Assembly (NCBI GenBank): GCA_037178975.1
Contig: JASJZH010000001.1
Span: forward strand, 6,060,501-6,124,500
DNA: 64,000 nucleotides
Origin: Oscheius tipulae
Lineage: Eukaryota; Nematoda; Chromadorea; Rhabditida; Rhabditidae
Direction of reading: 5' to 3'
The notes under the pieces are model-generated. The model saw only the letters and a program-made list of their open reading frames with translations, was not told the DNA's origin and did not search any database. Positions 47,060 through 59,000 of this stretch are shown here, in pieces; position 1 is the stretch's first letter, and each line of letters starts with the position of its first letter. The translations under genes and the position numbers were made by a program.

Positions 47060-50000
47060 TCACCGGTTGATGTTCTGACTACTGGCCGAATTCGCCATGG
47101 TCGATTCGGTCTCGTAGCGGCATTCGGTCTTCAGACGGACAAATTCTTTCGCGACCTAAAGCTCAATAACTTTTTGAATCGACAAAACCTACATTGTCAG
47201 TCTGTCTCTGACTCAGAATCCTCAACAAGATGAGACCATCGTCGTCAATATGAAGACGGGTACCGAGCTGTATCCACATTGCACACGAACCCTGCTCGAC
47301 AACGTTGGCCAGCTGGAGTACTCCGACTCCAATGATGCGATCCTCTCTGGCGAGAAAGTAGTCCTTTGCTTGGAACATGAGCTCGTACTGCTCTGGCTCG
47401 CCCTCGTTGCCCAGGAAGCTGGAACAGTTGGGTTTTAAGATAGTTCTAGAATCGGACAGGTCTTAATTGTAAACCATGGTCAGCTTAGTTTGTTGCAAAA
47501 CTCACCCATATTTTAGAATTTTGCAGCCCAATCTCTCGCCACGAATCTAACTATTTGACTGTTTACAACTATTTACAGCTGACCATGGTAAAGTTAGCCA
47601 AAACTCACAAATGCATGGTCTCATTGAAAGTCGGAGCCCAGTTGTTCTGTTTTGTTGCCGTCGCATTCTTTCGTTTCTTGTCTGCCAAATAGGGTCCGAC
47701 CAAGTGGACGTCGATGAACGGCTTGAAGGTTCCCGTTGGCTGCCATCGGAGATCATTGGCCGCAATGACTGAAAAACGAAATTTGACAGACTACAGGATG
47801 GGTTGTACCCTTGACCGTGACCTTCTGTTCACCAGTTCCGGGATGACTGAACAGGTCGACCTGGACGCTGACCTCTCCCACGGGCTGTTCCTGACTGGGA
47901 AGATCTTGGTTCTTCTGGCCGATAATGAAGGTCTTAATGAGTTGTTCCGTCGTCTGGGTGTACATTCCGAGAGCGTTGCGGAGGGATTGGAGCTCTTGGG
48001 ACTTCTCGAAGAAGGACTTCTTCAAGCCCTGACCGCCAGCGTGGAAGCATTCTGAAGATTGGAAATTCGCTATGCCATTATTTCTTCTGTCACTGTTCCT
48101 GTCAAAATTAGCGTCGTGATCCCACCTTTAATAGCATCCAGAGCAGCATCAAGAACTGTACACTGCTTCGGTGTCAAAGCTTTCTCGCTATCTTTGGCCA
48201 TGTCCATCATCTCCTTGACAGAGTTCATGCCCTTGATATTTGTGATGTTCGTCGACATCAGCTTTGTCATGTCCTGGATCTTGGCGTTTGGAAGCTGTTT
48301 TAGAAGCTAAAAAAAACTCAAAGTAGATCAACAGAGTGCTCTTACCGCCTTGCTGTCCAAAGGTGGCAGGACAACCTGTTTCTCCAGACTGACTATCGTT
48401 ATCCTCCACAGTTCTTTGAGAATGTATTTAAGGACAGTCTTCTCGCACTGTTGGGCGTAGCGTTGAAGAGAGATTTCGAGGAGATCCATTAGAGGTTCGA
48501 GGACGACGTCAACATCCTGAAAACCAGACTTGTTGACAAAACATCATCGTACTGTGAGTAATACAGTTTCGAGCAAAAATTGGGCGCAAGCTTTACCACT
48601 TGGGTCAGGAGGTAAGCACTTCGACTACGGAAAATATAAACGGATGAGATGGTCCTCCGAAAACGTTTTTATCTTTCCATTAAACGTTTGGACTCCATAA
48701 GCATGATTTTCCCCAAAGCGTGAACTGAGAAGTACCCTCAATCTGTTGATCATACTCACCCCTCCAAGCTGTGACTTTTGCAGCTGCGGTCCCTTGATCT
48801 TCTGCAACAAAATGCCGAGCTTCTGTGCCTGGTCGTGGATATGCGGCTCCAGTGTTGACACAAACTGTCCGGAGAGCTTGTCCAGAACGCTGTTGAGCTT
48901 CTTTTGCAGCTTGGTCAAGACCTGGTTGGCAGTCGGATCCAGATCAGCTCCGCCCATATTCTCGTAGATCTTTTCGAGCTGTACTCTCAGCTGCTGTACA
49001 TTGTTCATCAGGATACAGGCTAGTTTTTCGTTAGATGCGAACCGGGGGAAGTCTTTCTGGACCATGTCGGCATACGCCAAGAGAACCTAGAATAGCTGGG
49101 TACCCAGACGGAAATTACTGACTGACCTTGTTGATTGTAGCCGCGAATCGTCGCATCATCTCGTTTGCTGCTGCCGGGTTAGGACATTCCATCTAAAAGT
49201 TTGTAGATTGACATAGATAGGATCAAGTTAACCTGTTTGAGAACTTTGAGAGCCTCATTTAACTGGGTGAAGACGTCCACGACGGAGTTGGAGAAACGGG
49301 TATGCTCGGAAGTTTGCGGGAAGTTGTCAGATTTGTCCCTAAAAAGCTTATTGTTCTTGTCTCACATTCAGACATGACTCTCGGCTCTTAATGTGCGATT
49401 AGTCAGCATGAGGTATAAGGTTATGCGCTCTATTTAGATAATCCTGGCTAAGAATAGCTCTACTTTAGGTTTTTAGTTACAGACAGACAATTAAGCAAGT
49501 TTCTAGGAAATATCGCTATGCTTTTAGTCACTGGATCCTGTTCGTAATTTGCCTCTTGTTCATTCTGTCAGCTGTTTCCGTAATCTTTTACTGGGAGTCT
49601 CTGATTACCCAATTCTATCATCCTGTTTTCGTCTTCCCTCCAAATCCAAGACTCAGAATCCTTTTGTTTCAAAATTAAGCATCTGTCAATTGATTTCTGT
49701 TACGGACAGAACGTTAGACAAGACAGCTATACGAAATCTTGCGCTTACCTGTTGTAGGCGTTCCTGAGGATGTCCATAGAATGCTCGTCGTTCTCATTGA
49801 GCCAATCCATGACAAAGGGAATGAACCAGCTGAAAATGGGCTGTGTCTTTCCTGGACTCGAGGGAGAGGGGGAATAGGTTAATTATGCATGAGGGCTGTT
49901 TTCTCTGTTATAAATCCTCGGTGAGGGGCGGGAGCACGGGAGAAAGGTGAGACTCAAAAGAGATATTGCAATTTCCGGAGCGAGAGAGACTTCTGGGTGA

Positions 50001-53000
50001 TCGATTCAGGGGGCAGGAGGGCGAGTAGAGACCCCCCCTAATGAAGAGAAATCAAAACTCACGCTGGGAATTCGGGAATCGCCTGCTTGAACTGAGCCAG
50101 ATCTGCCACATATTTCGAGTAGAAACCTTTGACTTTGAAGTAGAGGTTCATGTAGTCTGGAGTCGTGCACTTCTTCGTCTGGGCATGCTCTGAAAAATTG
50201 TGATAACAGTCCGAAACTGTTTGTATTTCCACGCAGTGCACCATTACCTAAACTAGGTGGCAAACCAATCAGAACAGCCGGTAAGCACTCTGATTACAGG
50301 ACAAAAGATCTCGGGTTCGATCCCCGGTTGGTAAAACCTTCTGCCTTTTTCGGAATCCCCCCCAAAAAGTCACGAACCTTCAAGAGCAATTTTCAAGTCA
50401 GTCTTGTACAGCTGCCAAAGTGTCCCAGCTGACAGTTGGCCAACATTGAGCTCCTGAGGGAACTGATTCAGGTAGTTGGTGTAGATGGTTTTGTCGTCTT
50501 CGATCACTCTCATCATGTAGTCGACAAAGTCGTACCAGAAGCGTACCGAGTCGGCAGAGGGACCTCCCTGCTCGCAGCAGGATTCGAACATCAACTGGTA
50601 CGTTGCCTGCAACGGAATGTTTAAAAATGGCTGGTCGGATAGGAAAGCTCTCAATCTGCCTGATCTGTCGGAAACATGCGGCAGAAAGCCGTCTATAAGC
50701 ATCTTAGCGACGTTCCCCTTTGCTACACATAAACATGTGTGGTGTGTTGATCTGAACGATGCCTCGAAAATAGAAGTTTTCAACAAAAGGGGTCAAAGAC
50801 GTTGGAGCGGCTTCTCACAACAAGGATTTGCCGCCCACTTGAGCCTTCCGAAAGTCTACTTAGTTTGGCATTGATTAGTGCAAAATAAACAGTTTCGGGC
50901 ATGGAAACTCTCTAATCTAGCCTTCTGAATAGCATATTGGTTCATCGTTTGAAGGCGCTGTTCGCGTGCGATCTTTCTCGTATGGTGCAACCTGTAAGCA
51001 CTCGGACAACAGTACAAGAGGTCCCGGGTTCCATCCAGAGTAATTACTTATTGTCCTTTTGCTTCTCTCACATCTAGCCGATAGAATAAAACCAACCTGC
51101 ATACAGGCCTTCGCACATTCTTTGACCACGTTCGAAGCTCGCGGTGGACTGGCCAACTCCAGTACTTTCATACGGAAGAAGGTGATCGAAGTCAGTAGAT
51201 CCACAGTACTTTTCAGATCCTGTAGCTTGGCCGGCGAGGAGCTCGGAAAGTATTTCTGAAAGCTGGCTGTTGTGTGGACACAAAAAAAAGAGAACACCGC
51301 TCGGACTTGGGGATACTCCTGTTTATGTTTTTTCTCTGACAGAGAACCGTAGTCTCTGCCAGCTATATGAATCTCTAGGTCCCTCTGGCTGCTTGCGTCA
51401 ATCAGGATTAGCAACGGAAAATGGCAGTGCGTCAGAGGACATACACGGTTTCTACTATCCCCAAGAATAAGGAGAGCCAATCTAAATATGACCGGCTAGG
51501 AGAGGAACGGGTGAGGATCCATCAGGAAATTGGGCCGAGCGCTTCCGGTCGCCTGATACGGTGAGATAGAAGAGCATTGGTCAAAAGCTGATCATTGGCT
51601 AGGTATTTAGAGACTTCGGAGTACGAGAGATAGGGAGAAATGTCGGAACAGTTAGGAGCTCTCACCATGGTGACAGCAGGGTTTATCAGCAGTGGTCTGG
51701 AGATTAGGCCTCAAGCTATCCTGCATCAAATAAGAGTCAGGACTGAATCAGGAGAGATGGGGTGGAAGCCATAGCCCATATTTTGGACACAAGCCGGAAC
51801 TTTAAATGACTGTCTTAAAATTTTTGGAGTCTTTGTGGCTCCTATCACAAAATTTGATACAAAGTCTAGACTGTGATCGGCATGAAATGATCCATAACTC
51901 GCCCTGTACATGCTGAGATCAATTCTTAGACTGTTATGCAGCTGGTCGAGCAGTTTCACGAAACGATCCTTCCCGAAATTCGAGGCAGCAAAACGGTCCG
52001 AAGCCGAGACGGCAGTCGTGGCTGTCGTGTGTGCAAAGTACCTGGAAAATGAGATCTAAAAATGTCTCGGATCATGAAGAGAAGCCCTCAGCAAACAAAG
52101 AGAAGAGCCGTGAGAACTATACAAAGATACTCACGCGTTAATATTGGCCAGCAGGGTCGAAAGGGCTGCCGGCACTCCGGCACACATGTATTTTGTACAG
52201 AGACAGGCAAAGTGCGTCATTCCTTGATAGATCATCTCGATACCGTAACGCATGGCAAATTCGTCTGCTATTTCTTGAGGAATGTCGTCGAAGAACACTT
52301 TCCACGAATCTTCTCCCTTCGCCTGAGGCAGTCGAACCTCGTCCTGATCGGTACATTGCAACTGGAAGAGATGCTCGTGCAAGCAGGTATACTGGACATG
52401 ATAGGGAGCTAGCTTCTCCTCTCCCTTGATCTCGACGTTGATGTGAAGACGAATCGCTCCACTTACAGCAGACTTGTCCGTTCTCTTCTCTAAAAGATTG
52501 TATTTGTATTTGTCTCTTAGCAAAGGGCAATAGTGACTGGAAGCTGATTTCCGCATGGCGCAATCGGATAGAGTGCAGGCTAGAGAGCGAGCCGGGTCGG
52601 GTTCAATCACGACCATTGTCAATCTTTTGGTTTTTTGTACAACATTTATTTGAACATTCTGAACCGTTAAGCGTAGTCGTTTAGGGTGGGAACACCCACT
52701 TCATACTTACCCAGATTGTACCAGACATCCTGTTCTCCAGACAAGGTCCTGACTTCAATGACCGTCTGTCCCAGAAAGTCATCCGATTCTCTGGTCAGCT
52801 TCTGTCGAAGTTTGGACTTGAAGTCGTCATCCTCATCCCAGACGCGGACTTTGATCCGATCCGTAGAGTTGTGACATTCACTTAAAAGATTCATACTCCA
52901 GGGATCATGGTACAAACTCACAAGTAAAACTTCTCATTCCAAACGGGGTTCAGTTCCTGATGGATGGTCCTCGTTCTCCTTTTGACTTTTCCAACCTGGG

Positions 53001-56000
53001 CAGTCACATAGGGATCGGACTTTCCCGTCTTGTCCTTGGCGATCAGACCTTGGGCACAGAGAACAGTCAAGGTAATTTTGGCACTCCATTTGCTACTGCC
53101 CTCGAGGATTCCGTTCTTCACCTGCTTCATCGATTCTTGATGTTTCCTCTCCTCGACTGTGAAGATCTTTCGTATCGTCTCGAAAACTTCCGGCTTGTTC
53201 TTCTCCTGGATCTTCATCCTGTCCCGAATGACGCCGACCAAGGACTGAGTTCGTTCCTCCTCTCCATGTTTCGTACTCTTCTCCATGTTCCTCTGTAGAC
53301 AGTCGGCACTAAGCAGCTCTCGACACTTGTCGTGAACTTTCACGTTGCATTGTGTACAGCGAAGTCCTGAAATTATTTAATAAGGTTTTCCTAGTCGCAA
53401 TGAAGACTTGTTTTCGCGACCCCTGACCCCTCGTATGTCAAAGTTTCAAAACTCGAACCTTGTCGGGCCAGTCCCCAAAGCAATCCCTCACACTCGTGAC
53501 AGAACGTGGGCGTTTGAAAGTTGGTTGTTTGGAAGTTATGTGGCGTTGTGCAGCTGATCGGGTAGACCAGAGCTTGGAGTGCTTTCTTGTAGACGTGTTG
53601 TTTCTATGTTGCCATTGTTTTTTTCCGAAAAGCACATAAACTTACGAGCTCGTCATTAGCAAAGGTGGTCTTAGCCGCATTGGCCAGTCCAGCCTGTGCC
53701 CTCTTGGTCGCCATCGTCTGAAAAAGTTGGGATTCTTCGAGAAGGACGAGCTGTCCTCATCGCTGGTTAGTTCAAGGGCATGCCCGCAGCTAGGAACCGA
53801 AGCATGCTGGGAACTTATTGTAAGCACACGAGTAACTGAAGCTTATAGTAGCCCAAAACTGAGGAAAAGAGCTGGCTAGAAGCGGTTTATATATAAGCAC
53901 GGCATTTTAGCGGTTAGGCGAAGAGAAAGAGAAATAGTTAGTTTGGTTAGCCATGCTTTGTTGGGACTTTTTACCGTCTTGGAACTGAAGAGAACCGGGG
54001 GTTCTACCTACCTTCAAGACCTGAAAGTGATTGAACTCATAAGAGGGAACAATTTCGGGCCTCCGGAATGGCCTCTCTTATTGGACTTACCAGCTCCGAG
54101 ACGAGCGGAATCGACGCCTTCGTCCTCGTCACATTGAGATTTGGAGCGGCGTCAATACTTTTGTAGAATGCGTTGGCTGCAGCCGTCGAGCCATTCGCCG
54201 GACCGTCCAGTACTGTCGACTGAAAATTTGATATACGCCCAGTCCTTTAAGCTTTTGCCCTCCCCCACAGCGGAACCTTACCAGAAACCGTCTATTCCCG
54301 TAGACCTCAAGTAGCTGAACTTTCCTTGGCGGCTCTTTCGGCTCGCGCGATTTAAACTGCGGCCCATTGCCGACACTAACGGATCGCTGTCGCTGGTGAA
54401 TCCAAAGGTCATCGGGTTTTCCGAGTTGAGGACAGGAACGCCATCTCCGGGGTCGACGCCTGCGTCGTCTTCGACAGACAGCCGTCCGGGATCGACGGAC
54501 CTTTTTGAAGCTTTTCGAGAAGGCTAAAAGGGCACGGCTTCGTGGGTCCGCATCCCTGGCCATCCGCTACCACATAATCCTGGGCAAAGGTGGTTAATTG
54601 AGATCAGTGAGAGTATGAGTATGAACGAGAGAGAGTCATTTGAAAGTCAATCACAGTCCTTCTAGGAACACCTATGTATACCAATAGCCTAAAAGGAGAG
54701 AGGTGACTGACTGACGCAGAAACTAAAGAGGCTATGTGAAGTCGGCAAATAATTCATAGCGGAACAGGCCGCCGGGATGAGAGTAGGCGCCTACTTGCTG
54801 TTTTGAGAGAGCCCCTCTTGGGAGTGGCGGAGCCGCTAAAACAATTTGAGCCAGAAGCAGAAGAGTAAAATTACGAATCCGAGAGAGAGTTCTCTTTATA
54901 TCCAAAGAAGAGCTGTCAAAGTCAGGCCTAGGGCAACCTTTTTCCCGTCCCCTAGAGACCAATCCGACGGCCTAACGTGCTAACAGGATCTGCTCGAGTG
55001 GCGGGCAGAAAGCGAGGAAGAGAACGGAGTTCAGTCCGTCGATTAACAAATATCTCACAGAGTCACATGGTCAGAGGGCTCATGTACTTTCTGGTGGAAC
55101 AGCTGATTCATCCCGTCTCTAGTTTAGAAAAAAAATTGAAAAAGATTTGCTGATCTGAAGAGGGACAGCCTTTCTTCCCATTGATAAAGGAGACGAAGAG
55201 TTCACGAGACATGGAAAGAAACTGAGAGACAGTTTCAGACTTGCTCACAGACGTCATAGCTTATCTGTGAAACTGGTCCAGTATGTCTCCGGTCTATCTG
55301 AGAGAAAGGTACATGAGAGAGAGAGAGAGAGAGAGAGAGGGACAAGGTTGGAAGACAAAGAGGGTCCGCAACAAACCAATTTTAAGGTCTCATTGTCAGT
55401 CGAACTGCAATTGTAAGTAGTCGCTAGATGAGAGAACAGAAGAGAGTCAAAGTTCTCTTCGGGCAGGAAGGGCTTCGTTCCATAAAATCCGTCTTGTTTG
55501 TGTTTGAAATTTATGCTTTGGGGTGGAATTGATACGAAGTGACGAATTAGTCTTTCGAGAGACTCGCCGAATAGAAATAAAATCGGAGGTCTTCTGGATC
55601 TCGAGAGGAGACGTGGTGTTGGCGCGTCGTTTTAAGTGTCAGATTACGGGTCGGAGAGCGTTGGATTTCGACAGGAATGAGACAGAGAGTATAAGAGAAA
55701 TCGTATTAGGGACTCTGAAGAGATTCTTGAATTACTCTTTGGGAGAGAGACAGGCTTTGGCATAAAGAGGACAGACGGATGGTAGGTGTAGGAAAGAGAC
55801 TTCGTCTCGCTGGACACCGGTCCGGATAATGCTCCCACGACACGGAATAGAGAAGAAAACGGATTGAAAGGAAGCCCTTTTTGACCGGCAAAAAGTGTGA
55901 ACGGAATCAACAAAGTGACGACTTGAATTTGGATTTTTGCAATTTGGGAGCTTTGAAAAAGTATAAACCGAGAATAATATCTTTTGTGACACAAGGTATA

Positions 56001-59000
56001 TGCACCTTATGATATAGTTTTGACTCGTAGTTAGAGCGCTTACCGAGCGAGCTATGTTGCAACATTTGCATCCAAAGTTTGCTCTTGAATGGTATATGAA
56101 CTACTGCAGAGCTTCTGGTTGTGAAGAAACTAAGAGTAAGATTCAAAAACTGTAGTTATCCGATTGAAGCTATTTATGCTTTCCAAAGTCTTGCAATAAT
56201 GTAGAAAATAATAAGAAAAAAGTTTCTAGAACACCAGAAAGCTGGAAAATACTTTCTTTTATCCGGAAAATTAGTTAGTGCATACTACAAAACGCAAGCT
56301 AAAATTCTAGTCTCTAGCACACAATCTTGCGTGTCCAGAAGCTGCGAAAACACGAGAGCAGACAAAGGCCGAAGACTCTCGGCCAATTAAAACGAACATA
56401 TAAATCTGTGTGAAGTCAGTCGAGTGGTCTCCGGATATAATCAATGCCTTGCATAATGCAGGCCAAAGGCGTTAATAATTCATGGACTGCGATGGAGAGG
56501 AGAGTTTGAGAAAACAGACCGAGGAATCAGACAAGAACTTCGAAGGCCAGGTGGATTGATCGAGGAAGTTCCCGAGGGACTAGTGTCTGCCCTCCAGGAG
56601 TCGAAAAGAAACGAATAAATTAGAAATGCGAGGCAGATACCAAGAAGCGAGAGAGTTCTTGACTAATTAATTGCTACAGGTACGTGAGAAGGTATGGGAG
56701 AGAAATGAGTCGACAGGGGTGGCAGAGCGTGAAACAAGTGTCGACTCTGGGCAGGCATGAGAGAAGTTAAAGGCCAACGGCTTTCAAGTGTGAACTTTTT
56801 GGGCGGGGGAGACAACGGTTCAACAAGCAGAAGGCTCTGAGCTCGAAAACTTTGGACGATGTCTATCTGAACAAAGTCTGAAAATAGAAGCCTCAGAGTC
56901 TTGAGCCCCTGATTACTGACCAATAAGCTGTTATCATCATGCCGAAGTGGTATAAAACGAAAACAGATACAGAGTCTAGCTTTGCAATTTCAATGAATAT
57001 CTACCATTAGCTGTTACATCTGAAAAGGTACGAAATGTAAGAGACAGGTTGAGACTCAAAAAAGTTCGAGCATCAACAAGAGGGACAGATAATTCCCCGC
57101 TCATTTCCTTGCTCGATTGAACATTTTCCAGCTTGATGATCTTCTACAAAGTTGTAGTTTTTGATCAGCTTGATAAGTTTGCAGAACACCGGAAAATCAG
57201 GAAATGCAATCTTGAGCACTTAAAAGGTCGCGAGAGCCCAGACTTGTTTGTGTTATTAGTCCAACTGTACAGGGTTCTCAATCGGATGAATTAACAAATT
57301 CTCGGAGTGATTACTTCGAAATGTTTGCTGTTTCAAGACGAAAGAAGGGAACAGACTGAAGCCATATAGATTTAGCAAGAAGGTTTTCTCGAAAAGTTGT
57401 GTTGTGAGGAGATGATGCGAATGTGGCAGGAAGATAATTAAGCGTCGGCTTCTCTCTTTCTCCCGAAGACCAATTAGCTTCATCTCGAAGACACAGAGAG
57501 AGAAGGGGGAGACCAACTATCGACCTATCGATGGCTCAAAGACAGGTGTATATCTACTGCCCAGGTGCAAATGAAGTTAGAGCGGGAAAGCGCGTTTAAT
57601 TTGTAGAGAGAGGCCTTTTGAATTAGGCAACATCGATTACGAGGAGCGGTTGTGAGAGACGGGGTATAAGTGGACACGGGTGAAACAAACAGGACCGAGA
57701 GTCATAAAAGAACCGCGAGCCGATTGCTGTGTGCCAACCACAATTTATGAGGTAATGAGCGTGGAGGAGGAGAAGATATTGCTATGTCAAGAAGAATATA
57801 AGGAGGCTTAGAGATCTTCGAGAGCCGGGTGGATCATCTCTCAGTTGACTACAACAGCGCTAGGAAATACCTATGTCTGATCGTTAGGATGAATGGGATC
57901 CATTCTGAGATTTGCATTTGCTCTGTGAGACATAATACTGCGTCAGTGAGTTATAGAAGCGAGTTCCAGTGGACCGTTACGGGGAATGAGGCACGGAGGG
58001 GGGAGAGTAAAAGTCAGAGAATTTCCCACGCAAGACGTCACCGACTTATCAGTAGTGACATGCATCAGTGCTTATAACATAAGAAATAGTTAATGTAAGC
58101 GGTAGTGAATCTGTCCCCAATCTCTCCTAGTCGATCGACTACCATGTACTCTCGTTGTACAAAAGTTTACAAATTTAAATAAGGGACACAATCCACAGCT
58201 GCTGAAAGAGGGCTTTTACATAGTCGATTCAAAAAAGTAGATGATAAACCACGATGAGCCTTTAGTAGAGTAGGAACTAGAAGTAAAGCCGGAAAGTGCA
58301 AAGCTATGAGTGAAGGCACAACCTGCTTTCGGTCATTAACAAACGAAGGCAATTGTTCTTCTTGCTCTCTGAAAGAACTTCTGAAGACTTCAGAGTTCAA
58401 CAAGGCCTGCCAATAAATCAGTTTCTCTGGTAAGGTTCCGCTGTGTCCCCACAAAGAGTTAAAATTGAACCCACCTCGAGCCGAAGAACCTGCTTGCAGA
58501 CTTGCTTGTAGGCCCAATGCCAGAGCTGCTGAAGATTCCTCTTCTCGTCCTCCTCCACAATCGTTTGACTGTAATTTATGTGTCTATTTGACGAACTCTT
58601 CCACGATGTTCTCGCAAATTCGAAACATCCCAATACTCACTGTGCAGTACGATAGGCACAGTGAGTAGTCAGACTGAATTATAGAGCAGTAACAAGAGGC
58701 GCCACCCTCGGTCTAAGGGTCCCAATCGATCCCGGCTCAGTTCAACCATGGGCTATATCCTTCACCAAGGTCGGTATAAATTTGGCAATACCACAAAGCC
58801 AGTATCTAACAGTGGTTGAGCAGCTTCGAAAGTTCCCGTCCCTCTTACATTGCCACTTTCACTTACTGTGCAATATCTGTTCTAATCTCCTGTACCGCCT
58901 CTGGTTTATCGATACTAGGCTGTCGACTGTCGTCAGTCTCTTTGTCTGCATGGTAGGCCTCGTCCATTTTCCTTTGAGTCTCCTCTTCTGCCCGACGCCA

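Larger units (their letters stand above)
54525..58462. other. Large unc-13 intron
   Basis: About 3.9 kb between exons 54282-54524 and about 58463-58555. It has a (GA)n tract at 55314-55340, the repeat at 57131-57216, and no supported gene. In C. elegans shorter unc-13 forms start from internal promoters, so an internal promoter here is possible; the sequence does not prove it. Confidence 0.4.
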
